A stretch of 64,000 bases of DNA from Hemileia vastatrix (taxonomy: Eukaryota > Basidiomycota > Pucciniomycetes > Pucciniales > Zaghouaniaceae), in the NCBI GenBank assembly GCA_030280995.1, contig JASXTE010000005.1, positions 18,739,501 through 18,803,500 on the forward strand. The letters run 5' to 3'. Position 1 is the first letter of the stretch, and the number at the start of each line of letters is the position of its first letter. The notes beneath the pieces are model-generated. The model was not told the origin of the DNA. It saw only the letters and a program-made list of their open reading frames with translations, and made no database searches. Position numbers and translations under genes: made by a program. Shown here in pieces: positions 20,958 through 31,420 of this stretch.

Positions 20958-22341
20958 ATGGTTATGATTCAGTCTTGGTATGGTTCAAGATTTTTGGGTG
21001 AAGATGCAAAGGGATTTTTGGCTAGGTTTGAGGTTGCTGCTGAGATTGATGGGGCCTCACTGTTGGACATGGTTAGGCAAGCAATCTTTTTCATTGGTAA
21101 TAGGGAGGTTGAGAAGGAAGTTTCTGGTATGGCAGGATATAGGAGTCAGGACTGGGGGAAGTTGAAGATTGAAATGATTAAAAGGTGGCCCACTACTTTC
21201 TCAATGGTGGATCTTCATGGGATTGCTAGGAAGTGGGAATTGAAAGGTGGTGTAACCTCTTTTTCTCAGTATGGGGAGTTTATGGAGGAGTTTGAGGAGG
21301 CTCTGGATTATCTTGTATATAATGATATATTACCACATGAAGATGAGGCCAAGTATGTACTTTGGAGTGCCATGGGTAGGAATGTAAAGGTGGATGTTAT
21401 GGAGACTCTTTTCAAGGCTGACTTGATGAAGACTCTTCCAAATGGGGAAAATAGGATTCATGCTATGGCTGTTTTAAAGGATGTTATTTTGGGATATTTG
21501 GATGGTATGAAGGATAGGGATGTGGAATCTGGAGAGGAAATCCTGTTGGATGGAGAGGTTCAGGAGACTGTGGTGGAAAATTCAGTTTCTAGGGAGGTGT
21601 TGGAGCCATCAATTTTGGAAGATGGGGACTCTGATGATGTTTGTGAAACTAATTTTTCTTTTCCAAAAGATGCCATGGGATCTCAGGAATGTGCTTCACT
21701 GGATGTTTTGGAAATGTACACACTGGAGGATCAGTGTATTTCCTCAAGGTTGGGTGAATTATGTGAGAAGGAGGACTTGTCTGGTCATCAAGAAGGATTT
21801 TGGGATATTGAGAAGGAATCTGTGGTGGATGAATGGTTGTTGAGGGATGATTATTTTTCTTTCCTCAAGCTCAGATAATGGCTTATTGGAGGAGGATGTA
21901 TCAGTTGAAATTTTGGATGGACAGAAAGATTCTGTCTTGGATCTTTTTCTAATAGAGGAAGATTATTTTCAGGTGGTTCCCTCAAGATCAGAAGGTCTCT
22001 GCTTGGAGGAGGATTTTTATTTCGATGTTATGGATGTTGTTCTGGAGGATTTTGCAGATTCTAAGCAAGATTCCTATAGGGAAGAGGAAAATTGTGATGT
22101 TTTGGATGTCACTGGTATGGAGGTAAATTTTAAAGATGTGGTGGAGGTTTCAGATGTTTCACAGGGTGGAGAATTTATTGATTCTGGTGATGTGAGCTTT
22201 GGTAGACTCAGTGTATGGAGGAGGATGGAAGATTTGTTTGGAGGTCTGATTTTGGGATATCAGAATTGGAAGAGGAGCTTAGGGAGTTCAAGCCCTAGGG
22301 GAAAACTTATTGGTTTCAACTTTTGGATTTCAAGAATCTGA
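20958..22341 (+). pseudogene. Gag-like protein of the non-autonomous retrotransposon, one frameshift
   Basis: The first frame runs MVMIQSWYGSRFLGEDAKGF to about 21878 (306 aa). The second continues from about 21860 to 22341 in another frame, so a single frameshift near 21860-21875 separates the two halves of what was a protein of about 460 residues. The N-terminal 180 residues look like a capsid-type helical domain (FLARFEVAAEIDGASL, FFIGNREVEKEV, LKIEMIKRWP, MEEFEEALDYLVYND). The rest is very acidic, rich in Glu, Asp and Val with many short repeats. No zinc knuckle was seen. A gag role is inferred from position behind the primer site and from the capsid-like region. Confidence 0.6.
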
Positions 22342-24432
22342 TTCCTCCTAAATGAGGATAAATTACTTAATTTGTTTTGGTTTTGCTTAATTTGGCCTCT
22401 ATGTATTTGGTCAGGATTTTTTTTGTTTTGTCCAATTCTTATCAGTCTCTCTGGTTCAAGTCTCTATATAAAAAAAGGGAAATAATGAAAAAAAAAGTAT
22501 AATGAAGATGAAAGAAAAGAAAAATTCAAGTGAAGATGGATATTTTATTTAAAATAAAATGAAGATAAAAATGAAGATTATTGGTTTTATTTCACCTCCA
22601 GCAAGAGGTTAAACTGCAAAATTTTATTTCTAAATTGGATGTTTTTGGCTTTCAAGAATTTTAATGGTTTTTTAATGGTTTTGGTATTTTATGGGAGAAG
22701 ATTTGTGTTGTAAAATCCTTTTTGTTAGAAGGTACCCAGGGGTGGGGCTTCTAGATTTGATTTTGGCAAGTGTGGGGGTGACTGATGGGCTGGCTGCTCT
22801 ATCAAAAGTTACCCCAGTTTGTCTGTTTCCAAACCCTTCTTTTAATTTTGTTGAATTCTAGTATTGGTTTTTTTTCTTTAACAGGTTTTTAGTCCACCAT
22901 GACTTTAAACTGGAAATTCTTTTGGTCTTCAAGTGCTGGACCCCTAATGTTTATTGGTTTAGTTTAATTTTGTTGGATGTTGTGTTTTTTTTAGAAGGTA
23001 CCCAGGGGGGGCTTCTAGATTTTATTTTGGCAAGTGTGGGGGTAACTGATGAGCTGGCTGCTCTGTAGAGCAGTTACCCCAGAATCTCTGTTTTAAGCCT
23101 TTGGTTTTTTTCTAGTTGAATTCTAGTGTTGTTTTTTTGTGATTCAGGTTTTTAGTCCTCTATGACTTTAAACTGGATTGCCTTGGATGTCTTTTGGTGC
23201 TTTTGGATTGGTGGTGGATCACTGGTGGTCTCCCATCATTTTAACTTATTGGAGGGAGCCCACCCAGTGATCTTTTCTGTTGACCTGGAGCTGGCTTTGC
23301 TATGTGGTCTTAGGGTGTTGGATGTGAAAGTGGTGGGTTCAAGATTATTTTTTTTCTCTTTTTTTTCTTTTAATTTTTTATTGAGGCTATGTTTGTTCAA
23401 AGGCTCAAGATAGGGCTCTGGCAATGTTCTTGGTAGAAGACGAGTCAAAATAAAAATAAAAAAATTAAATTTTTTTTAGGTGTGACCACATCAAGGTGCA
23501 CTTGGATGTGGGTAAGGTATCAGGGGATCAGCTCATCAATTGGCTGGGGGATACCATTTTATTTTGTTTTATTTGTTAAAGGAGGTTAAATGTTTTGGCT
23601 TTGATGGTATTTGGTTTGGAGATTTATGGGCTACATCTTCAAGATTTTTTTCTGGAAGGTCCTTCAAGACTTTAAAATGATCTTTTATTTATGGGATATA
23701 TCTTCAAGATTTTTCTTTGGAAAGTCCTTCAAGACTTTCAACCGATCTTTTAATTATGGGCTCAAGATTTTTTAATGGAAATTCCCCCAAGACTATAAAC
23801 TGAGGAATGGGAAGCAGTGTGAGTTGGAAGTTTAAAGTCAGAAGGATCCAAGGGGGAACTTCTAAATTTAGTAAAGGCAAGTTTGGGGGTGACTGATGGG
23901 CTTGCAGCTCTATATACAGTTACCCCAGAAAGTTAATTACTTCTCTTAATCTTTTTCTGGTTGATCTCTGCTTCTGGGTTCTGTGATTCAGGTTTTTGCA
24001 GTTCCCCAAGACTATAAACTGAGAATTTTTTGGAGTCCCCCAAGACTATAAACTGAGGGCTGCTAGTCCCCCAAGACTTTAAACTGAGGGCTGTGAGTCC
24101 ACCAAGACTATAAAATGAGGAAATTTTTTATGCTGGTAGAAGGTTATAGTCAGGAAGACTTGTCAACTGGATATAACTTTTGATTGTTGGAGGCTGGTAC
24201 AGCCAGAGTTGGAATTCAGGAACAGAAGAAAGAGATTTTTTTCACAGGGATAGATTGAATTTAAAGGCATGGTGCGAGAGAAGTTTTAAAGAAGAAGCTT
24301 GGATTGCTGGTTCAGAAGTTCACTTAGGATGGAATAAGATCTGGTGGAAGAGAGAAATGGGCTGTTTTTAAAGATTCTGAAGAGGTGTTTGAACATGGTT
24401 TTCGGAAAAGGAAGAATAGAAAATTCTTGATT
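22342..24432 (+). repeat. Non-coding interior with internal repeats
   Basis: No gene. Three copies of a block from AGAAGGTACCCAGGGG to GTTACCCCAG, containing GGTGACTGATGGGCTGGCTGC, start near 22728, 22993 and 23840. From 23640 to 24120 there are about seven copies of a shorter unit with CCCAAGACT.TAAACTGAGG or TTCAAGACTTT. Large repeat-bearing non-coding interiors are typical of LARD-like elements, where the RNA itself may be packaged. Confidence 0.65.
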
Positions 24433-24442
24433 GGAGGGAGGA
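24433..24442 (+). other. Polypurine tract of the gag-only retrotransposon
   Basis: GGAGGGAGGA directly abuts the 3' LTR, as expected for the plus-strand primer. Confidence 0.7.
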
Positions 24443-25352
24443 TGTGGTGATCCAAACCTGGGTAGGCCTTTGGAGTGCATATTTGGGGGTATTTGGTATG
24501 TAGGGTGTTATTGGGGTTATGGTGTTATTAGTGGATTTTTTCATCTTTAGGTGATAGTTAGTAGTGTTTATGGAGGCTTAAGCTAGGTTCACTTATTATG
24601 TCTCAGCTTAATTTCCTTTCTTTTCTCTTCATTTTGGTATCCCTTATGGGTGGTTACCTTGTTTTATAGGGTAGTTATGGTGTTGTTATTGATATTTATC
24701 GGATGTTTATTGCTTAGTGGTGCTTATGTAGGCTTAAGCTAGGGTCACTTATTATGTCTAAGCTTATTTTCCTTCATTTTATTTTCATTTTGGTATGTTA
24801 TTTGTGTGTTTATCTTGTTTATTAGTGAAGTTATGGGTTTTTAGGGTTTTTAGGGTTTTTATGGGTTGTATGGGTGTTTTAAGGCCTAGAAGCGGCCTTC
24901 CCGCCCCTAAGCGGTGTGCCCTCCTGGGCACTGGGGAGGCGCTAAAATGCACTTTTATGCATGAAAAAGGCTGGGAAAGCTGGATTTTGGGTGGGGAATG
25001 GGTCAGGGTGGTCTGTGCACTGGCTGTATGATGTGTGTGTGGGAAGATTTTTAGGGGAATCATCTTATCTCTTTACTCATCGCCTCTCTGTTCCTTAATG
25101 TCTCATTGGCTTGTGTTTTGTTGGAATATATTACTGTTCATTTCAACTCTTTCTGGTAGTCTGTCTGGGACTATTATCTTCACTTTTAAAGGGGTCAAGT
25201 GTGTTTAAGTAGAGGGTCTAGCAAACAGATCTCCAATTTGCTCTAACAGGTAGATCTCACTTGTTTTTCTAAAGTGACAGGGGTTATTCTTTCTAGTTTT
25301 ACTCCAACTCCCTTGGTCAAGGCCTATAGCTATTACTATAGGATTGTCTACA
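24443..25352 (+). repeat. 3' LTR of the gag-only retrotransposon
   Basis: 910 bases, TGTGGTGATCC...GGATTGTCTACA. It differs from the 5' LTR by scattered substitutions and a small insertion of a GGGTTTTTAG-type repeat near 24840, so insertion is not very recent. Confidence 0.9.
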
Positions 25353-25356
25353 ACGG

Positions 25357-26015
25357 ATAAAAATTTTACAAGTCATACATGATAATATACTTACCTAAAT
25401 TAATGAGCCATCAGCCGTGTGTTGTATAACGATAATCATGAGGAAAAATGTTTTTCTCATGGGATTCATGTATACATTTGTGTTTGATTTCATTGAATTT
25501 GGCCACAGACAGTTTCCACTGACATTTTTACTTGAATTGTCATTAATTTAGGTTTGTTAATTATATTATAAGATTTGTTTTCATGTTAATTTATGGAATG
25601 AACAAAAATTTTGTCAATCTATGCCCCTACTTCAATAACACACAGGGGAGGGTATTGGCTTTTTTTTTTGTCATAAATTTTTTTCTGACTTATAAAAAAA
25701 ATGGTGATCCCCATCCCCTGTTATGGTAAAATACAAGAGAGGGTATTTACATTTTTTTTTCATAAATTTTTCTCTGACTTAGAAAAAAATTGGTGATCCC
25801 CACCCCCAGTTATGGTAAATAGCAGGGGAGGGTATTGTCAAAAAAAATTAGGGACACTCTAAAGTTCAGGAGAGGGTATTGCTAGCAGTTCTCCCCTTGA
25901 TTTCCTGTGGACAGTCTTTAAAATATCAGAGAGGAGTGTGTGCCAAGGATTCATTATTAGCTTTAATGCATTCTATCAAGAAAACTTTGTAAAAGAAATA
26001 AAAAAACTAGTAATT
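25357..26015 (+). pseudogene. Harb-2 2OG-B 3' part and downstream repeats
   Basis: After the retrotransposon the sequence resumes with the last 2OG-B exon (GTTGTATAACGATAATCATG near 25420, equivalent to the Harb-4 exon near 28410). Next come three downstream repeat units (25620-25870, each with an approx. CAGGGGAGGGTATT block) and GAGGAGTGTGTGCCAAGGATT (25935), shared with Harb-1 at 6550. Harb-4 then interrupts at ATT 26013-26015. Confidence 0.55.
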
Positions 26016-26021
26016 AGGGGG

Positions 26022-26170
26022 TGTCAGTTCTGGCAAATCCGCACTTAACTTAAGTGCGGATTTCAAACCAAATCAGCACTTACAAATCAGCACTTAAATT
26101 TTGCAAAAAAGTCACTTATTTCAAAAAAGGGTGTCAGTTATGACCTCAAATCAGCACTTTTTTCCCGTTT
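26022..26170. repeat. Subterminal repeats of Harb-4, left end
   Basis: Five copies of AAATC(C/A)GCACTT. The first two form a near-perfect palindrome (AAATCCGCACTTAA, one C, then its complement). A further internal copy of GGGTGTCAGTTATGACC at 26129 echoes the terminus. These are likely binding sites for the element's own proteins. Confidence 0.6.
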
Positions 26171-26369
26171 TTTTTCACAACCACATTTTGGCCACAAAAC
26201 ATCCCTTCCTTTCTTACCCCATCCCTGTCACATGTGACACACTGACCTTCCTCGCTACCTACCCATCAATCCTCGGCACACACCCATTCCTGACATTTTC
26301 AATATTTTGACCAGGCATGTTTACATTCTTTTTTACTTATTTCTTCTACTTTTTAATCTTTTTTCTATG

Positions 26370-26760
26370 GGTGTCAGTTCTGACCTCAAATCAGCACTTT
26401 TTTTGTGATTTTTTTTTTCAAAACCACATGTTGGCCACATCATCCCTTTCTTTCCTATACCATTTTGTACTCTCCAAATGTCCTCTTTGTGTACTTCATT
26501 CACTTGGGTTGGTATTTTGGTTTGTTGCATATTCATTTTTTTTGGAATTTACGGTGAAAATTTTTTTTTTGGATGGCTCATTGGTTTTCTTTCACCAGCT
26601 CAACATGAAATCGCATATTTTCTGAAATCGCATATTTTGTCAGTGATTTTTTTTTTCATTCATCCCTCATATCCTTTCCCTATTCTCCTTCAACATCCCT
26701 CAAACAATTTGGTTTCATTCATTTTGTCATCTCATCTCTCCAGGTAAGTCACTTTATTCT
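26370..26760 (+). promoter_or_regulatory. Conserved leader of 2OG-B in Harb-4
   Basis: Begins with another internal TGGGTGTCAGTTCTGACC copy (26370), then the CTCTCCAAATGTCC...GCTCATTGG block shared with Harb-1 (3510-3650), and ends CATCTCTCCAG|GTAAGT near 26743, a good splice donor. Probably promoter plus a first untranslated exon. Confidence 0.4.
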
Positions 26761-27294
26761 TTTTTTTTGATTTTTTGATTACTAATTATAATTTTTTTTG
26801 TTTTTTTCTGTTTATTTTATTTTTTTTATCTAAATTTTTTTTGTAAGTGGTTATTTTGGATTTCAATGGTATAATTAACCTTTTTTTTCTCTCCCTCTTT
26901 AATTTCTTTGTTAGCTCCATCACCCTACTCTTCATCCCTCCTTGGCATGGTCATTATCCCCCCTTTCCCTTATTTCACTTTTTTTGGCTCCATTTCATTG
27001 AAACACATACATTGCACATTCTTTATGCATTTCACTTACTCCATATTCAATTTCCCCACAATTCCAACATCAATCTTTCTCACTCTATTTTTCCTACTTT
27101 TCAATCAAGGTAAGTTTCATCTCCTTTTTTTCATGCCTATATGATATCTCATTCCATTTATGAAAAGCTCATACTTAAATATATGTATGACTCTTATCTG
27201 GATAACAGTGAACTTATAAAACTCCTTTTGATCTCATCTTCATTACCACTTTTCAAGTTTTTGTAAAATTTTGAAAATCAGACTCGGAATTAGG

Positions 27295-27650
27295 GTTAGG
27301 TTTATTCGAATCTAATGTTCTTTTTACTGAAGATTCTCCTGAAGGCTACCTTTCATTTCCCACAAACAGATTTGAATTTGATTCAGTGGTTGCTGAGATA
27401 TTGACCATTAAAGTTGAGCCTTTTTTTCCCAATTTAAATTTTTATTTCATTTTTTATGTAACAAATTAGGGTTAGGTTTATTTAAATCACATGTCCTTTA
27501 ACTGAAGATTCTACTAAAGAATATCTTTTATTTCCCACAAACAGGTTTGAATTAGGTTCAGTGGTTGCTGAGATTTTGACCTTTGAAGTTGAGCCTTTTT
27601 TCCAAATTTCACTTGTCTTATTTCACATTTTTATATTGCATATTTAGAGG
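27295..27650 (+). repeat. Tandem duplication, 176-bp period (Harb-4)
   Basis: The same pair of units as at 18415-18770 in Harb-2, starting GTTAGGTTTATT at 27295 and 27471. Confidence 0.65.
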
Positions 27651-27691
27651 ATAAGGATTCTGAAACTCTTATATGATTATTATCTAGGCAT

Positions 27692-28614
27692 GTATCCGTT
27701 GCTCAAGAATATCACTAAAGCTCAAAAAGATGAAGATTTTTGCTTATGGGACACTCTACTTTCCTTTAACTCTTTTCTTGCTCTTCGACTCAAAAAGCAC
27801 TGTAATAAAGCATTTGAAAAAAAATCATGAACCTGCAACCAAAGTAGGAATACCGAATTGGTGTGACTCCAAATGGGAAGATATCAGCCACAAATATCTT
27901 TTATTTTCTAATTTTATTATCACTCATTCTGGATTTCACAATAAAATTCACACCGATACCAAGGACACCAATTTTCTTACTTTTGGTATATTCTCATATA
28001 TCAAACCGATTACTGGCCAACCAATACCATCTCCAGCTAAAATCAAATGACATGGTTTATATTTTCCAGACCACCGGTGCATCATTGATTTTGGTTTGGG
28101 AAATGGTATCATTGAAACTATTTGGAATTCTTCTAAGGATAATCATCAAACGACCAAAGCTCCTCCTGGTTTGGAATCCTGTCAAGATTTAACACATTTT
28201 GGTTGCTCATTTCAAATCAGTCATAAGTTGATTCAAAGAATCAATAAGGTAATGAAAGAAGGTAAAGTTAATCGATTTAAAAAAACTTTATTTAGATCCA
28301 AAAAGTATGGGGATTAGAGTTGTCATCAAAAATTTTATATTTTTTCGTAAATTATTAATAAATATTTTTTATGTATCAATTTCCTCAACTAAAGTAATGG
28401 GCCCACGACCTTGTGTTGTATAAATGGTAATCATGATAACATTTATTTGTTTCATCGGGTTCCTCTAGCCTATACCTGTGGAAAGTCCCAAACTTTTGTT
28501 TCTAGATTTGATCTGCATTTTGGCTTAAGGGATTGTCATTACTTTAAACTAGGGAAATTGATATATATTAGATATTTATTTAATAATTTACGTAATTATA
28601 TTAAATTTAGATGA
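27692..28614 (+). pseudogene. Harb-4 2OG-B: TET-like dioxygenase, iron ligands present, frameshifted
   Basis: The best-preserved 2OG-B. It reads KAQKDEDFCLWDTLLSF, then after a one-base shift near 27825 IPNWCDSKWEDISHKYLLFS, HSGFHNKIHTDTKDTNFLTF (HTD is the iron-binding HxD), ITGQPIPSPAKIK, and after a shift near 28047 GHGLYFPDHRCIIDFGLGNG, DNHQTTKAPPGLE (distal His) and FGCSFQISHKLIQRINKV. A last exon (28411-28614) has NHDNIYLFHRVPLAYTCG. The spacing GH..FP...HQTT is the same as in 2OG-A, so the two are paralogous. The exon equivalent to SDLIITLYQIAL of Harb-1 is missing, and at least two one-base shifts break it. Confidence 0.75.
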
Positions 28615-28835
28615 CTTCCACCACTTACTTCAATAAAATGAAGGGGGGGGGTATTGCCAAATTTTCAAATCTGACATGTGAAATTGATGACTTAGAAAAA
28701 TTTTGGTGATATCAACCCCTTGCTTCAATAAAATGCAGGGGAAAGTATTGCCAATTTTTTAAAACAGATATAGAATTTTTTTGACTTGTAAATATTTTGG
28801 TGAAAATTTTTGACGAGAATGTGAAAGTAATTGTT
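28615..28835. repeat. Downstream repeats of 2OG-B and deletion junction
   Basis: Two units of the AATAAAAT.CAGGGG repeat, then the deletion point near 28835 where sequence after 2OG-B joins the middle of the transposase. Confidence 0.55.
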
Positions 28836-29453
28836 TCCACCTTGAGCAGGTTTCTGGCTCAAAGGACTAGCAGTACCATCAACAAAACCAATACATCCTG
28901 GGAAGCCCTCTGCTTGCATAACCTGAGATAATTCAAGTCGCTCTTCTTTTGTTGGCCAGGTGAGAAGTTGAGATTACAAGGAGTTGATGGCAGTGATACA
29001 TTGTTTGGTATAAGTGTTAATTGAACCATACCCTAAATCAAAGACATTTTCTAAACGTTTCAAAGCAGCTCCATTACCATTTGAACCCAAATGACATAGT
29101 GTGATGGCCAATTGAATTGAAGGATGTTGTTGTTCTTTTTGAGAATTATTGTGAAATATGGGATGATCCTGAATAAGCTCAAGCAATTGAAGGAAACATT
29201 CCTGAGAAGTCCTGAACAGCTCTCTAAAACTGGGTGTAGATAGTTTAAGAAGTGTTTGGATGGTGTACTTGGGGGTATGAAGTACTTGAGGCTTTCTGGG
29301 AAGAAGGTAACGTTTTGTGGCCATTTTTGATAAAAAGACAAAATCTTCTTCTAGATCAGAATCAGAATCGGAATCAGAGTCCAAGAGCAGTTCAAGAGCC
29401 ATGAAAGTCATTGCTTTATGTAATTTATCACGATTTCAAAGTGAGGAAGGCAT
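28836..29453 (-). pseudogene. Harb-4 transposase, N-terminal half only
   Basis: Minus strand from ATG at 29453 (MPSSL, then TGA where Harb-3 has Ser), then ALELLLDSDSDSDSDLEEDF, KRYLLPRKPQVLHTPKYTI, LCHLGSNGNGAALKRLENVF and MQAEGFPGCIGFVDGTASPL (first catalytic D), ending at QGGNNYF. The second D and the E are deleted, so it cannot catalyse transposition. It may be mobilised by a full-length relative such as the source of Harb-3. Confidence 0.85.
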
Positions 29454-29764
29454 AACTCTTATATGATATGATATGAAGATGTAAGTGATGTACGATGTTT
29501 TGAGTTATGAAGTGTTATGCTGCGGAGTGCTGCGTATGAATAGGATGATGCTGACAAATCAGTGAAATGTGACTTGATGGTGAAATCAGCACTTTTGGTT
29601 GAGAAAGTGCGGATTTGAGTGAAATAAGTGACTTATTTCATTTTGAAATCCACCAGTATTGGGGCTAGTGTGTTTTGGAAATCTGCACTTATTTAAGTGC
29701 GGATTTGGTCAAATTTAAGTGCGGATTTGTAAGTGAGGATTTGCCAGAACTGACACCCCCTATT

Positions 29765-31116
29765 AAACATTTTCATTAAGTGTTCAATTTCCTCAATAGA
29801 TTTATTAGCTTTAACACAATCTCTCAAGAATTCTTTCTTTTTTGAACCTTCTTCAAGCTGATACTTGAGTATCATTTGATTCAATAGGAAATTGTACTCA
29901 AAAGCGTTCTCCTGTTTCTTAATATCAATTTTCTTCTCCTCCAAGTCATGTTCCCTCTCATCCCTCTTTAAAGAAAGCTCAAATTTCTTCTCCTCCAAGT
30001 CTTGTACCCTCCCATCCCTCTGTAAAGAAATCTTGAATTTCTTCTCCTTCAAGTCTTGTTCCCTATCATTCCTTTGTAAAGAGAGCTCATATTGTTTCTT
30101 TTGAAAGTTGAGAGTATCTCTTGCAACTTCAAATTTACTTAGAGTGAAAAGGAATATTAACAAAAGAAAAGAAAGACTCACTTAATTATTAAGAGGTATG
30201 CTATCACTTACCAGATTCACATTTCTCCATCAAATAATCAATGAAAGAAAAAGGGGTTTGGGAAAAACTATTTCTGTTTCACTTTCTATGACTCTTGAAA
30301 TTCAAAGTAGTTGATGGTCTTTTCTTTTTTTTGGAGGTAAAATTTTCCTATTCATCATTGATGCTAGCTTCAGACTCACTTGCTTGAGGATCCTGGGTTT
30401 GTTCATTAGCCTTTTTAGAAATAATAAAAAATAAAACAACTAGACAAGAAATAAAAACTTACTGGAGTGGGATCACATTGTTTTATATCACCATAAGGAT
30501 CTATTGGAAAGCTATCTAGATTTGTTGAATTTAGAGCAGGGGAGGCTTGAGTGGAGGAAGAGGATGTGAAACAATTTCTTTCAACATAATGTTCAGAGAT
30601 GGCATCTTCACCATCCAAAATTTTGGAAGGATTAACATCAGCTTGCTCTGAAAAAATAGCATGCACCTCTCTAAAATACGGACATAACAAATCAAGTTTA
30701 TCATCTATGGATTATATGCCCTTATTGATATCAATGTTGGTAATACCAAAACCAGTCGAAAATGAAAGAATCTATACCTTCTTGTATTTGGCTTGGTGAT
30801 GCTTGAAAATTTCAGACATCTTTTTAGGCAAGAGATCAATCCTTCTCTTTGTCTTATTTTCTAATTTATTGGCCATTAGAAGATAGCCATTCACTTTTGA
30901 TGCAGGGGGCCATCCTAATTTAGTTTCATTCTCAGTACCACAACAAGAATCATAATTAGTTTTTACTCTTAGCCAGTTGATAAGTGTGAGATGATCATCA
31001 TTTTTTAGTTGAAAAGTCTTTTATTTCTCAGCTGAGCAGGGGAAAGAGGGAGTAATGGGATTTGAAGAACAACTGGGTGAAGGCTGCCTTTGAGAGGATC
31101 TATGATGACAGGGCAT
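29765..31116 (-). pseudogene. Harb-2 SANT-like protein, 3' end rewritten by Harb-4
   Basis: Minus strand from ATG at 31116 (MPCHHRSS). A SANT-like core near 30700-31000 is followed by an acidic part with VHAIFSEQADVNPSKIL (30690-30640) and SFPIDPYGDIKQCDPTP, an intron near 30465-30420, then a coiled-coil exon (30181-29775). That exon has four 17-residue repeats KKFELSLQRDxRxxDLxE and ends YQLEEGSKKKEFLRDCVKAN and IEEIEHLMKMF. The Harb-4 insertion lies right behind this, so the frame runs into the Harb-4 terminus and stops at 29693. The core carries stops near 30710 and elsewhere. The role would be DNA binding at the element ends and partnership with the transposase. Confidence 0.75.
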
Positions 31117-31420
31117 GTTGAGATATTTGAAGATGAAAAGGAGAAGAAAAAACCAGATGAGATGTGGAGGGGTTTTGAATGGAAATGATTAGACAGGATG
31201 GGAGTGCACATCAAGGTAGGTAGGATGGCACATCCAGAAAGCTGTCCAAGATGTGGTTATGAAAAATTGAAGATAAAAATGTCAGATAGAGGTGAACATT
31301 GACACATAAAAGGTCTAATAACCCAATTATTAGAAAAAATAGTTGCAGAAGATAATTTGGGTATAATGATTTTTATCTGCAATTAATTTAATTGCAGATT
31401 GGTCAACATTGATACCCCCT

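Larger units (their letters stand above)
19829..25352 (+). mobile_element. Complete gag-only LTR retrotransposon (non-autonomous)
   Basis: It has LTRs at both ends (TG...CA), a target duplication ACGG (19825-19828 and 25353-25356), a primer-binding-site-like sequence right after the 5' LTR and a polypurine tract before the 3' LTR. The 3.7-kb interior encodes one acidic gag-like protein and no protease, reverse transcriptase or integrase, so it must rely on another element. It inserted into 2OG-B of Harb-2. Confidence 0.9.
26016..29761. mobile_element. Harb-4: Harbinger element nested in Harb-2
   Basis: Ends AGGGGGTGTCAGTTCTGG (26016) and its complement (29761), with ATT duplicated on both sides (26013-26015, 29762-29764). 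Joining the flanks restores continuity with the matching part of Harb-1 (aaaaaacatttt...attaagtgttcaatttcc), which proves the insertion. It encodes 2OG-B (+) and a truncated transposase (-), but no SANT gene and no second half of the transposase: an internal-deletion derivative of the Harb-3 family. Confidence 0.92.
10097..31420 (+). mobile_element. Harb-2: composite PIF/Harbinger element with nested insertions
   Basis: The left end AGAGGATATCAATGTTTAG at 10097 pairs with the right end ...CAACATTGATACCCCCT at 31420. ATT flanks both sides (10094-10096 and 31421-31423). After removing the nested LTR elements and Harb-4 it encodes a transposase (+), 2OG-A (-), a hairpin array, a SANT tail fragment (-), 2OG-B (+) and a full-length SANT gene (-). 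It is the only copy in the window with both dioxygenases. The presence of two SANT 3' ends (17580-17890 and 29765-31116) suggests an older fusion of two elements. The ends look intact, but every gene inside has at least one lesion. Confidence 0.85.

Noticed and set aside
21520..21843. Alternative frame of 107 codons over the gag-like gene
   Set aside because: It is a shadow of the gag frame and rich in Trp and Cys from reading the acidic codons out of phase.
26317..26747. Plus-strand hydrophobic frames in the Harb-4 leader
   Set aside because: The matching Harb-1 leader does not keep the frame, so this is T-rich non-coding sequence.
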